This document shows, one piece after another, positions 11,810 through 20,070 of a stretch of 20,109 nt of DNA; position 1 is the stretch's first letter; the number at the start of each line of letters is the position of its first letter. The stretch covers positions 1 through 20,109 of IMG/VR virus record IMGVR_UViG_3300020420_000075; one strand, written 5' to 3'. The stretch comes from a virus. Under the pieces are notes generated by a model. That model was not told where the DNA came from, ran no database searches, and saw nothing but the letters and a program-made list of their open reading frames with translations. A program made the translations under genes and the position numbers.

Positions 11810-11815
11810 AGTAGA

Positions 11816-12397
11816 ATGGGAAAACTTAATTATACCAACGAAGACGATAACATTCAAAGCGTCAATAACCAATGGATCATTACATCACACTATCCTGATT
11901 ACAAAAAGTTTGAAAAACTATTTGAACAAGATGGTAAAGATATTAGTGAAAACACTACAACTGCCAACGGTGAACAGATTGATTTGGAAAGTGAAAAGAC
12001 GTCTTGCAAATGGACAGATCTCAAACAGGATTATTTAGATTGGGTATTGCAAAAGGTACAATCATTTACATTACCAATTAATAAATTAAAAGTTATTAGA
12101 GCATGGACTATAACTTATCACAAAAATGGATATCAAGGTATTCATGTACACACAGGTGATATGGATTATAAGACCTTTAGTGTTGTTATGCATATGGATG
12201 ATGTAATCACAACAAAAGAAAACAAATATGACGGAGTCTTATTTACAATTATGCCTGAACCTAACGGACATCAACACCCAGGACACTATCTAAGTCAAGC
12301 AGGTGGAGTTGTTATGCTAGATGGCAGAGTGTGGCATGGTGTATATCCTACATCAACCCAAAGACGTTCTTTCATAGTAGACTTTGAATACGAATAG
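11816..12397 (+). CDS. 2-oxoglutarate/Fe(II)-dependent oxygenase-type protein
   Basis: This encodes 193 residues. The C-terminal half has the double-stranded beta-helix pattern: WTITYHKNGYQGIHVHTGD with H110/H112 and D115 as candidate iron ligands, FSVVMHMDD, then GGVVMLDGRVWHGVYPTSTQ with distal H174 and R183/R184 for 2-oxoglutarate. It is closest in layout to the putative 2OG-Fe(II) oxygenases common in marine phages (often prolyl-hydroxylase-like). The substrate is unknown. The first 90 residues lack recognisable motifs. No Shine-Dalgarno sequence; the ATG sits 6 bases after a -10 box, suggesting a leaderless message. It stands in its own unit with the exonuclease gene behind it. Confidence 0.78.
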   Translation: MGKLNYTNEDDNIQSVNNQWIITSHYPDYKKFEKLFEQDGKDISENTTTANGEQIDLESEKTSCKWTDLKQDYLDWVLQKVQSFTLPINKLKVIRAWTITYHKNGYQGIHVHTGDMDYKTFSVVMHMDDVITTKENKYDGVLFTIMPEPNGHQHPGHYLSQAGGVVMLDGRVWHGVYPTSTQRRSFIVDFEYE

Positions 12398-12406
12398 GAG
12401 ATAGCA

Positions 12407-13087
12407 TTGTCTTTAATTACAAGCAAATACAATTACAAAGAACTTAAACGTAAACACATAGATGGCCGGAGATTATATGCTTGTCCAGATGGCAATTCAG
12501 TTGCAAGTGTAACAACAATACTTGACGCCACTAAAGATAAAACACATCTAATTGCTTGGCGTAAAAGAGTAGGTGCTGAAAAGGCCCAACAAATTACTAC
12601 TGAGGCCGCAAGTGTAGGTACTCGTATGCACAAATATCTAGAGGATTATATAGACAACGGTGAATGGCCTACACCAGGTTCTAATCCATATGCCAAACAA
12701 GCACACCAAATGGCTGAAACAGTTAGAGATAGTGCTATTAAAGATATTGATGAAATGTGGGGTAGTGAAGTACATTTGTTCCACCCTAAGATTTATGCAG
12801 GCACTACAGACCTTGTAGGCGTGTATAAAGGTAAGCCTGCCATAATGGATTTCAAACAAACTAATAAGCCTAAAAAAGCAGAGTGGGTAGAGGATTATTA
12901 TCTTCAATTAACCGCTTATGCATTAGCACACAATGAATTATATGACACTAATATACGTTCTGGGCATATTTTTATGTGTAGCAGAGACTTTCAGTACCAA
13001 CAATTTGACCTTTTAGAAGAAGATTTTGCTAAATGGGAATCTAAATGGTGGGATAGAGTATATCTGTATTACGACAAGTTCGCATAA
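12407..13087 (+). CDS. PD-(D/E)XK exonuclease (RecB/Cas4-like)
   Basis: This encodes 226 residues. Nuclease-family motifs are present: GTRMHKYLE with H75, E121 (SEVHLF), D135 in GTTDLVG, D148-x-K150 in IMDFKQT, and the QLTAY motif (Q167, Y171). This is the pattern of RecB-type, lambda-exonuclease-like and Cas4 nucleases. In phages it serves recombination, end processing or host DNA breakdown for nucleotide supply. It lacks a cysteine cluster of the Cas4 type. The start is TTG at 12407, chosen because AGGAG (12396-12400) lies 6 bases upstream and no ATG fits. It ends just before the promoter-like motif of the tail-fibre gene. Confidence 0.85.
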   Translation: MSLITSKYNYKELKRKHIDGRRLYACPDGNSVASVTTILDATKDKTHLIAWRKRVGAEKAQQITTEAASVGTRMHKYLEDYIDNGEWPTPGSNPYAKQAHQMAETVRDSAIKDIDEMWGSEVHLFHPKIYAGTTDLVGVYKGKPAIMDFKQTNKPKKAEWVEDYYLQLTAYALAHNELYDTNIRSGHIFMCSRDFQYQQFDLLEEDFAKWESKWWDRVYLYYDKFA

Positions 13088-13090
13088 ATA
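13083..13090 (+). promoter_or_regulatory. Late-promoter-like motif
   Basis: CATAAATA (7 of 8 to TATAAATA), overlapping the exonuclease stop region, 20 bases ahead of ATG 13111, with AGGAG in between. Confidence 0.5.
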
Positions 13091-13110
13091 TATGTATCAG
13101 GAGTTATTAA

Positions 13111-14727
13111 ATGGCAGTTGTACAGATATCACGTATTCAAATTAGAAGAGGACAAAAGAACGTAGGTTCTGGAATTCCTCAACTTGCTGGCGGTGAATTA
13201 GGTTGGGCAGTAGATTCTCAAGAACTTTACATTGGTAACGGTGCAGTATCAGAAGGCTCACCAGCAGTAGGTAATTCAAAGATCATTACAGAACATGACA
13301 ACTTATTTGAATTAGCAAGTACATACACATATAAAACAGGTAGTTCAGTTCAAACAGGTTCTAGTGCAACTAGTCCTATAACAAGAACATTGCAAAAAAG
13401 ATTAGATGAAACTGTTACAGTTCAGTCATTTGGTGCTTTAGGAGATGGTACAGACCAAACTGCACAATTACAAAGAGCAGTAGACCAGTTATATCTTAAT
13501 GCATCTACAAAAGGTACAGTACCTAGTAGAGTAGTTTTAGAATTACAACCTGGAACATACACAATTACAAATACTATACATATTCCACCTCATGCAACAC
13601 TTATAGGTGCAGGAAGTGATAAGACAATTATTCATCAAACAGGTGAATTTCCAATATTCAAAACTGTAAACAGTTTAAGTACTCCAGGTTCACCAGCGGC
13701 TGATTCAGGAAGTAGTTTAACAAATCAAGCAAGAAAAATTATTCTTAGAGGAATGACTCTAAAGATTAATACTTTAGAGAAAACAGGACTTGACCTTGTA
13801 ACTTGTAGAGAAAGTTTATTTGAAGATTTAAACATTGAAGGTCCTTGGATAAGCACATCGGCCACAGTAGCAGATGCAATTGGTATTAAGATGTCATCTT
13901 TATCTAGTTTAGTAGGTACACTACAAAATACATTTAGAAACATTAAAGTAACAGGATTTAGTTACGCAGTAAAAAGTGATGATGACTGTAATGATAATTT
14001 GTTTGACAAGTGTACATTTGAAACAAATGATTATGGTATAGTGTTTGGAAAAGACACAGTACTAGGTTCACAATCACAATCAACAGGACCATCAAGAAAC
14101 AATATAACAAATTCTTTATTTAGATATATTAACCAACACGGTTTATGGTATGAGAACGGACAGTTTAATCATAGTGAAGGTAACAAATTTATTGATGTAG
14201 GTAACGAAGGTGGAGGAGATACTACTCCTTTCTTTACAATCATCAATACAAGACAAGCAGGAAATTCTAGCACAGAAGACTTCTTTGAAAGAAAAAGAAG
14301 ATTAATGTATGATGCAGGTTATACAAGTGTCGCATACAAAAGTGAAACAGAAGGTGAGTTAGACTCAAAAGACAGTTCAACACATAACCTTAATATAATA
14401 CAAACAGGCACATACACAACATTATTTAGATTGCCAGGTGATGCTTCAAGATCATTTGCAATTGAATACACTTACAAAAGTTCTACTATCGATGCATTAC
14501 GTTCAGGCATAATCAGCCTAGTAGTTGATAGTTCAAATAATGCAGTATCCCTTGATGATGAGTTTACATATAGTGGAAGTCCAAGCAACCAAACTAATTT
14601 ACAGTTTAGAGCAAACTATCTAGACGTAAATGGTGACACAACGGTTGACACAGTGGCCATTCAGGTGTTAAACTCTACTACAAATGATCAAGGATATTTA
14701 CATTTTAAAGTCTCAAACGTCACATAG
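13111..14727 (+). CDS. Tail-fibre/tailspike-type protein with beta-helix
   Basis: This encodes 538 residues. The N-terminus (3-48) has the Mtd-N-like pattern IQIRRGQKNVGSGIPQLAGG-ELGWAVDSQELYIGNG, found at virion-attached ends of receptor-binding proteins. At about 104-125 VQSFGALGDGTDQTAQLQRA marks the start of a pectate-lyase-3-type right-handed beta-helix; the repeated short strands and Asn/Gly turns continue to about 370 (GTYTITNTIHIPPHATLIGA, NNITNSLFRYINQHGLWYEN). The last 130 residues form a Thr/Ser/Asp-rich beta domain. Likely role: adhesion to, or cleavage of, host surface glycans; catalytic residues cannot be assigned. Late-type motif and AGGAG upstream support late expression. Confidence 0.82.
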   Translation: MAVVQISRIQIRRGQKNVGSGIPQLAGGELGWAVDSQELYIGNGAVSEGSPAVGNSKIITEHDNLFELASTYTYKTGSSVQTGSSATSPITRTLQKRLDETVTVQSFGALGDGTDQTAQLQRAVDQLYLNASTKGTVPSRVVLELQPGTYTITNTIHIPPHATLIGAGSDKTIIHQTGEFPIFKTVNSLSTPGSPAADSGSSLTNQARKIILRGMTLKINTLEKTGLDLVTCRESLFEDLNIEGPWISTSATVADAIGIKMSSLSSLVGTLQNTFRNIKVTGFSYAVKSDDDCNDNLFDKCTFETNDYGIVFGKDTVLGSQSQSTGPSRNNITNSLFRYINQHGLWYENGQFNHSEGNKFIDVGNEGGGDTTPFFTIINTRQAGNSSTEDFFERKRRLMYDAGYTSVAYKSETEGELDSKDSSTHNLNIIQTGTYTTLFRLPGDASRSFAIEYTYKSSTIDALRSGIISLVVDSSNNAVSLDDEFTYSGSPSNQTNLQFRANYLDVNGDTTVDTVAIQVLNSTTNDQGYLHFKVSNVT

Positions 14728-14735
14728 AAAAATTA

Positions 14736-15158
14736 ATGTTTGAAAACGATTACGAGTCTCGGTTACGAGAATGGAGTGAATTCAGATCTACTTTAGAAAA
14801 CTCAGACAATCCGTTTGTGGACACTCTAAAGTTGTATAAAAATGCACCCCGTATCTTTAAAAGCAGTGTGGATCCCTGGGATCAGAATACATGGTTAGGT
14901 CCATGGCAACTAGTAGAAAAAAATTTATATACTGAGATGTGCATTACTTTAGGAATCTGTTACAGTCTTCAATTAACTGAACGGTTTTCCTCTAGTAATT
15001 TTGAGATACATAATGCAGTAGACCAAAAAAACAAACACACATTTTATCTACTGGTTGTGGATAAAAATGTTATTAACCCAATAGCAGAGGAAGTATATAG
15101 CGGACTACCTACGCATTTTGTTTCACAACGTATTTTCAAGATGCCAAAGGTCAACTAA
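14736..15158 (+). CDS. Conserved marine T4-like phage protein, function unknown
   Basis: This encodes 140 residues. The region FKSSVDPWDQNTWLGPWQLVEKNLYT is Trp-rich and looks strongly conserved in character, followed by CITLGICYSLQLTERF and a segment FYLLVVDKN with alternating hydrophobics. It begins 8 bases after the tail-fibre gene with no clear ribosome site, so translation may be coupled. It sits between the tail fibre and the nrd genes. I recognise the pattern from uncharacterised marine T4-like phage proteins only. Confidence 0.72.
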   Translation: MFENDYESRLREWSEFRSTLENSDNPFVDTLKLYKNAPRIFKSSVDPWDQNTWLGPWQLVEKNLYTEMCITLGICYSLQLTERFSSSNFEIHNAVDQKNKHTFYLLVVDKNVINPIAEEVYSGLPTHFVSQRIFKMPKVN

Positions 15159-15202
15159 ATACTTTTTTGAGGTATTGTAAAAGTAAAGTAAGGAAGTAAT
15201 AG

Positions 15203-17518
15203 ATGTCAAACGGTTCAGAAATCAATATTGTAAAACGCGATGGACGTAAATTTCCATTAGATATTAATAAAATCCATAACGTAGTTTCATTTGCTTGTGA
15301 AGGTTTATCAGGTGTAAGTATGTCACAAGTTGAAATGAATGCTAACATACAATTCTACGATGGTATGTCGACTAACGAAATTCAAGACATCTTAATTCGA
15401 TCGGCAAACGATCTTATTTCATTAGAAGCACCTAACTATCAATACGTTGCGGCAAGACTTTTATTATACGGAGTGTATAAAGATGTGTTTGGCGAATACA
15501 AACACAAATCATTTATTGATATGATAAAACTAAACATTGAACGTGGCGTTTACGATCCTCAAATTTTAGATCTTTACACAGAAGAAGAAATTGATTCTTT
15601 AGACAAATACATTAAATTGAACAGAGATGAAAATTTTACCTATGCAGGACTTAGACAAATTGTAGACAAGTATCTAGTGCAGGATAGATCTTCAGGACAG
15701 ATCTTTGAATCCCCGCAATATATGTACATGATGATTGCGGCAACATTATTTGCAAACTATCCTAAAGAAGATAGATTACATTACGTAAGGAGATACTATG
15801 ATGCGACCTCACTTTTTAAAATCAATATCCCAACGCCTGTCATGGCCGGTGTACGTACACCTGTTAGACAGTTTGCTTCGTGTGTCCTTGTTGATAGTGA
15901 TGACACCCTTAATAGTATTTTTTCTAGCGATATGGCTATTGGACGTTATACGGCTCAAAGGGCAGGCATAGGAATCAATGCAGGACGTATTAGAGCAATC
16001 AACTCTAAGATCAGAGGTGGCGAAGTAGCACACACAGGTCTTGTTCCATTTTTAAAGAAGTTTGAATCAACTGTGAGATGTTGTACACAGAACGGAGTAC
16101 GTGGAGGTAGTGCAACTACCCACTTCCCGCTTTGGCACTATGAGATACAAGACTTATTAGTATTAAAAAATAATAAAGGTACTGAAGATAATAGAGTACG
16201 TAAGTTAGATTATTCTATACAACTTAATAAACTTATGTATGAAAGATTTTTACAAAGTAAAGACATTACACTTTTCTCACCACATGAAGTACCAGACTTA
16301 TACGAAGCCTTTTTTGCAGACCAAGAGAAGTTTGAAAAACTTTATACCAAGTACGAAAAAGATCCTAAGATAAAAAAGAAAACTGTTCCTGCTATGGAAC
16401 TGTTTAGTGATATGCTTCGTGAACGTGCTGAAACAGGACGTATATACTTAATGAACGTTGATCATGCAAACACACACAGTTCATTTAAAGATACAGTTTA
16501 CATGAGTAACTTATGTCAAGAGATTACACTACCTACAAAACCTTTACAACACATTGATGATCCAGAAGGAGAAATTGCATTATGTATATTAAGTGCTATT
16601 AATGTTGGCGTGTTAAAAGAGTTAGATGATTTAGACGAACTATGTGAACTAGCAGTTAGAGCCTTAGAAGAAATTATTGATTATCAAAAATATCCTGTAG
16701 AGGCGGCTGAAAAGTCTACTAAAGCAAGAAGAAGTTTAGGTATTGGATACATTGGCCTAGCACACTATCTAGCAAGACAAGGTGTAAAATATTCAGATAA
16801 AAAAGCATTAACAAGAGTACACGAGTTAACAGAAGCATTTCAATATTATCTTTTAAAAGCAAGTAATACTATTGCAAAAGAAAGAGGACCTTGTGATTAC
16901 TTTAACCGTACTAAATACTCAGACGGCATTCTGCCTATCGATACATACAAAAAGGACTTAGATGAAGTATGCAACATAAAGTTAAAATATGATTGGGATT
17001 CTCTTCGGGCGTCTATCAAGGAACACGGCTTACGGCACAGCACTCTGTCCGCACAGATGCCTTCAGAAAGCAGTTCCATTGTGTCAAACGCAACAAACGG
17101 AGTTGAACCTCCTAGAGGATACCTGTCCGTTAAGAAAAGCAAAAAAGGGCCTCTTAAGCAGATTGTTCCGCAGTATCAAAGTTTAAAAAACTATTACACT
17201 TTATTGTGGGATATGCCAGGCAACGCAGGTTACATTAATGTAATGGCTGTAATTCAAAAGTTCTTTGATCAGGCTATATCAGGAAATTGGAGTTACAATC
17301 CAACGCAGTATGAAAACAACGAAGTTCCTATGAGTACTATGTTTAAGGATTTACTTACAACATATAAATTAGGTTGGAAGACATCTTATTATCAAAATAC
17401 ATACGATTTTAAGGGCGAAGACGAAGTAGAATTAAGAGAAGAGATAAGTACTCCGCTGGAGCAGGAATCACCACATCCTGAGAAAACGGAAGAAGAGTGT
17501 GAGGCGTGTGCAATTTAA
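15203..17518 (+). CDS. nrdA: Class Ia ribonucleotide reductase, alpha subunit
   Basis: It reduces ribonucleoside diphosphates to deoxy forms. The 771 residues (close to the 761 of Escherichia coli) contain an ATP-cone at the N-terminus (about 5-95, KRDGRKFPLDINKI) for allosteric control, active-site C227 and C461, the NLCQE loop (N436, C438, E440), the double tyrosine of the radical path (Y729-Y730) and a C-terminal CEACAI with C766 and C769 that passes electrons from glutaredoxin. The tail pair is CxxC, not the CxxxxC of E. coli. All catalytic residues are present, so it should be active. Bases about 16990-17160, coding for the HGLRHSTLSAQMPSE-NATNGVEPPRG core, are 43-50% G+C against 28-35% around them. 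AAGGA precedes the ATG. Confidence 0.97.
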   Translation: MSNGSEINIVKRDGRKFPLDINKIHNVVSFACEGLSGVSMSQVEMNANIQFYDGMSTNEIQDILIRSANDLISLEAPNYQYVAARLLLYGVYKDVFGEYKHKSFIDMIKLNIERGVYDPQILDLYTEEEIDSLDKYIKLNRDENFTYAGLRQIVDKYLVQDRSSGQIFESPQYMYMMIAATLFANYPKEDRLHYVRRYYDATSLFKINIPTPVMAGVRTPVRQFASCVLVDSDDTLNSIFSSDMAIGRYTAQRAGIGINAGRIRAINSKIRGGEVAHTGLVPFLKKFESTVRCCTQNGVRGGSATTHFPLWHYEIQDLLVLKNNKGTEDNRVRKLDYSIQLNKLMYERFLQSKDITLFSPHEVPDLYEAFFADQEKFEKLYTKYEKDPKIKKKTVPAMELFSDMLRERAETGRIYLMNVDHANTHSSFKDTVYMSNLCQEITLPTKPLQHIDDPEGEIALCILSAINVGVLKELDDLDELCELAVRALEEIIDYQKYPVEAAEKSTKARRSLGIGYIGLAHYLARQGVKYSDKKALTRVHELTEAFQYYLLKASNTIAKERGPCDYFNRTKYSDGILPIDTYKKDLDEVCNIKLKYDWDSLRASIKEHGLRHSTLSAQMPSESSSIVSNATNGVEPPRGYLSVKKSKKGPLKQIVPQYQSLKNYYTLLWDMPGNAGYINVMAVIQKFFDQAISGNWSYNPTQYENNEVPMSTMFKDLLTTYKLGWKTSYYQNTYDFKGEDEVELREEISTPLEQESPHPEKTEEECEACAI

Positions 17519-17521
17519 GTA

Positions 17522-17550
17522 TTGACAAGTTTCAGTAAATAATTTATAAT
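17522..17550 (+). promoter_or_regulatory. Perfect-consensus sigma70 promoter of nrdB
   Basis: TTGACA (17522-17527), 17-base spacer, TATAAT (17545-17550), an exact consensus promoter at optimal spacing. A TAAATA motif (17536-17541) lies within the spacer. No terminator separates it from nrdA, so nrdB can be made from this promoter alone or by read-through. Confidence 0.9.
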
Positions 17551-17585
17551 AGTAAGTAGGATTAGAGAAAAGAGAAAGAGTAACA

Positions 17586-18689
17586 ATGGCGAAAACTGTC
17601 TTTAATAGAAACAAAGTAGACTTTACAAAACAACCGATGTTTTTTGGTGAAGACCAAAATACACAGAGATACGATACATTTAAGTTTCCGGAGTTTGATA
17701 AACTTAATCAAACTATGTTAGGATACTTCTGGAGACCAGAAGAGGTTAGTCTACAAAAAGATAGAGCAGATTTTCAAAACTTCCGTCCAGAACAAAAACA
17801 TATTTTTACAAGCAATTTGAAATACCAAACATTGCTTGATAGTGTACAAGGTCGTGGACCAAGTCTTGCATTTTTACCTTGGGTATCATTACCTGAACTA
17901 GAAGGTTGCATAGTAACTTGGGATTTCTTTGAAACAATTCATTCACGTTCTTATACACACATCATGAAAAACGTTTATCCAGACCCAGGTGAAGTATTAG
18001 ATCATATCTTGGAAGATGAAGAAATTATTAAACGTGCAGTTTCAGTAACAAAGAATTATGATTCTTATACAAAAGCAGTAGAAGACTTCCATTACAGAGG
18101 TAAAGGAACAATGAAAGATGTTAAGAAGAAACTATTCTTAGCAATGATGAACGTAAACATCTTAGAAGGATTACGTTTTTATGTTTCATTTGCCTGTACA
18201 TTTGCATTTGCTGAAAGCAAAATGATGGAAGGTTCAGCAAAGATTATCAGTTTAATTGCTAGAGACGAAGCAACACACTTAAACTTATCTACACACGTAT
18301 TGAAAAATTGGTTACGTGGTAATGACGATCCTGAAATACAAAAATTAGGACAAGACAGTGAAGAAGAAGTTTACGAAATGTGGAAAACTTGCGTCGAGGA
18401 AGAAAAAGCATGGGCGAAGTATTTGTTTAAAGATGGATCAATTATTGGTCTTAATGAAGTAATACTAGGCCAGTATGTAGAATTCATTGCTAACAGAAGA
18501 TTAAAAGCATTAGGTTACAAACCTATCTTTGATCAACCAGTGAATACTAATCCTTTGCCTTGGACACAACATTGGTTGAGTTCAGCAGGATTACAAGTGG
18601 CTCCACAAGAAACAGAAGTAGAGTCATATATTATTGGGGGCGTTAAACAAGACGTAGAGAAGGATACATTCAAAGGATTTAAATTATAA
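17586..18689 (+). CDS. nrdB: Class Ia ribonucleotide reductase, beta (radical) subunit
   Basis: It houses the di-iron centre and tyrosyl radical that start catalysis in NrdA. The 367 residues match the family's size. Iron ligands are D85 (LLDS), E116 and H119 (ETIHSRSYTH), E194 (LEGLRFY), E228 and H231 (ARDEATH); the radical Tyr is Y123. All are within a few residues of the Escherichia coli positions for the N-terminal set, so it is a normal tyrosyl-radical protein, not a Mn/Fe or radical-less variant. The C-terminus (DTFKGFKL) would bind NrdA. It has its own perfect sigma70 promoter, and glutaredoxin follows 2 bases later. Confidence 0.97.
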   Translation: MAKTVFNRNKVDFTKQPMFFGEDQNTQRYDTFKFPEFDKLNQTMLGYFWRPEEVSLQKDRADFQNFRPEQKHIFTSNLKYQTLLDSVQGRGPSLAFLPWVSLPELEGCIVTWDFFETIHSRSYTHIMKNVYPDPGEVLDHILEDEEIIKRAVSVTKNYDSYTKAVEDFHYRGKGTMKDVKKKLFLAMMNVNILEGLRFYVSFACTFAFAESKMMEGSAKIISLIARDEATHLNLSTHVLKNWLRGNDDPEIQKLGQDSEEEVYEMWKTCVEEEKAWAKYLFKDGSIIGLNEVILGQYVEFIANRRLKALGYKPIFDQPVNTNPLPWTQHWLSSAGLQVAPQETEVESYIIGGVKQDVEKDTFKGFKL

Positions 18690-18691
18690 TT

Positions 18692-18955
18692 ATGACAAAC
18701 GTAGTATATTCAAAACCAATGTGTACCTACTGTGATAAGGCAAAACATTTGTTGAAGACAGCAGGTATCGAATTTAAGGAAATGCTTATTGGCAGAGACC
18801 TAGACAGAGAAACTTTATTAGAAGAGTTTGAAGCAAACGGTATGCCACAGCCAAGATCTGTACCGCAAATCATACTTAACGGTAAGTATGTTGGGGGATA
18901 CAACGAACTAGTGAAGTACGTTGAGGAACACGGTATGGAAGGACTGAAACAATAA
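18692..18955 (+). CDS. grx: Glutaredoxin (electron donor to ribonucleotide reductase)
   Basis: This encodes 87 residues with the thioredoxin-fold dithiol motif CTYC (C11, C14), a cis-proline region RSVPQIILN and GGYNELVKYVEE, all standard for glutaredoxins of phage NrdC/GrxA type. It reduces the C-terminal cysteines of NrdA using glutathione. The immediate position after nrdB supports the role. Spacing to nrdB is 2 bases and there is no close ribosome site, so translation is probably coupled. Confidence 0.92.
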   Translation: MTNVVYSKPMCTYCDKAKHLLKTAGIEFKEMLIGRDLDRETLLEEFEANGMPQPRSVPQIILNGKYVGGYNELVKYVEEHGMEGLKQ

Positions 18956-18957
18956 GT

Positions 18958-19245
18958 ATGCTAATTGAAACACCGCACAAAGCAGGCGATACAGTATCAT
19001 TTAAATTACAATCAGGCGAAGAGATAGTTGCAAGAGTTGATGGTATAACTGATCAAAGTTACCGCTTACATAAACCTTTGACATTAATGAATACAGGAAA
19101 AGGAATTGGCTTAGGTCAATTTATGATGACAGCAGACCCGTTAGCAGATATCCATATGCCTAAGTCCAGTGTTGTTTGTTCTTCAAAAACCCACGCCACA
19201 ATGGCGAAACAATATATTGAAGCAACGACTGGAATCAAAACATGA
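18958..19245 (+). CDS. Small beta-barrel (LSm/SH3-like) phage protein, function unknown
   Basis: This encodes 95 residues. The opening AGDTVSFKLQSGEEIVARVDG then SYRLHKPLTLMNTG has the strand-turn pattern of Sm-like or SH3-like small barrels (GD-x-V-x-F-K-L-x-S-G-E-E-I). It ends with a helical QYIEATTGI. Similar short proteins occur in marine T4-like phages but are uncharacterised. RNA binding is a possibility suggested by the fold only. It follows glutaredoxin by 2 bases and overlaps the next start (ATGA). Confidence 0.65.
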   Translation: MLIETPHKAGDTVSFKLQSGEEIVARVDGITDQSYRLHKPLTLMNTGKGIGLGQFMMTADPLADIHMPKSSVVCSSKTHATMAKQYIEATTGIKT

Positions 19246-19859
19246 GCACAAAATTATTAGTAGACATAGACGGAGTACTACTTGACTGGGATACTGCCTT
19301 TCAGAAATGGATGGCAATGGAAGGTTTCATAGTTAAAGAAGGTGGAGACATTGAATACAAAACCCATCTTAGATTCGTTACAAATATTCAAAAAGAACCC
19401 ATTCCAGAAGACAAAGCAGATTGGTTAGTGAAAATATTTAATCGCTCTGCGTGGATTGGATTCTTAGAACCGTACAAGGATAGTGTAGAGATAGTAAAAG
19501 CATTAAAGGACAAAGGTTATACCTTTACTGCTATTACTTCTTTAACAACAGATAAACCTGCACAGGCACTTAGAAATATGAACCTTGCAGAGTTATTTGG
19601 AGAGGACACATTTAAGGATATCCATTACTTAGAAACTGGTGGCGGCAAAGCCGAAGTTCTAAGCAAAATGGGTGAAGGGCATTGGTGGATTGAGGATAAG
19701 CCAGATAACGCAGTCGAAGGACTTAATCACGGACTTAAACCAATTCTTATGGAGCACAGTTACAATAAGGGGTTTTTCAACAGTCAAATTGAGAAGACCC
19801 AATCTTGGCGTAACATATATAAAATAGTAACAGGAGAAAAATATGTCATCAATTCATGA
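19242..19859 (+). CDS. HAD-superfamily phosphatase (5'-nucleotidase-like)
   Basis: This encodes 205 residues. HAD motif I is LLVDIDGVLLDWD (nucleophile D8, acid/base D10), motif II ITSLTTD (T99/S100 region), motif III Lys is likely K136, and motif IV is WWIEDKPDNA (D152, D155). A helical cap follows motif I. The size and context next to dNTP synthesis suggest a deoxynucleoside-5'-phosphatase, but phage HAD enzymes also act as polynucleotide or small-molecule phosphatases, so the substrate is inferred. The start overlaps the previous stop; the end overlaps the next gene by 17 bases. Confidence 0.82.
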   Translation: MSTKLLVDIDGVLLDWDTAFQKWMAMEGFIVKEGGDIEYKTHLRFVTNIQKEPIPEDKADWLVKIFNRSAWIGFLEPYKDSVEIVKALKDKGYTFTAITSLTTDKPAQALRNMNLAELFGEDTFKDIHYLETGGGKAEVLSKMGEGHWWIEDKPDNAVEGLNHGLKPILMEHSYNKGFFNSQIEKTQSWRNIYKIVTGEKYVINS

Positions 19860-20022
19860 GCAGATTACTGCGGCATATGAGAACTACTTGAAAGAAGCAG
19901 AATCTTTCGATACAAAAGGTGTAAAAGCCTCAGCGGCAAGAGCCAGAAAAGCCTTAGGCGAAATGGGTAAACTTGCTAAATCAAGAAGAGCAGAGATTCA
20001 AGATAAAAAGAACTCAATGTAA
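19843..20022 (+). CDS. Histone H1-like small basic protein
   Basis: This encodes 59 residues, starting MSSIHEQITAAYENYLKEAE and continuing FDTKGVKASAARARKALGEM then GKLAKSRRAEIQDKKNSM. The V-K-A-S-A-A-R-A-R-K-A-L segment is typical of small phage histone-H1-like proteins. It probably binds DNA. An excellent ribosome site (AGGAG about 8 bases upstream, inside the HAD gene) supports the start even though it overlaps that gene by 17 bases. It is the last gene of the nrd-region unit and is followed by a terminator. Confidence 0.85.
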   Translation: MSSIHEQITAAYENYLKEAESFDTKGVKASAARARKALGEMGKLAKSRRAEIQDKKNSM

Positions 20023-20033
20023 TTTTGTTAGTT

Positions 20034-20070
20034 TGGCGTTGTAGATGTAATGTTTACAACGCCATTCTTT
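20034..20070 (+). terminator. Strong Rho-independent terminator
   Basis: TGGCGTTGTA (20034-20043) pairs perfectly with TACAACGCCA (20055-20064), followed by TTCTTTTATATT. It ends the unit of nrdB to the H1-like gene. At the window edge the bases TTATAAAT may begin another late-promoter motif, cut off here. Confidence 0.92.
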
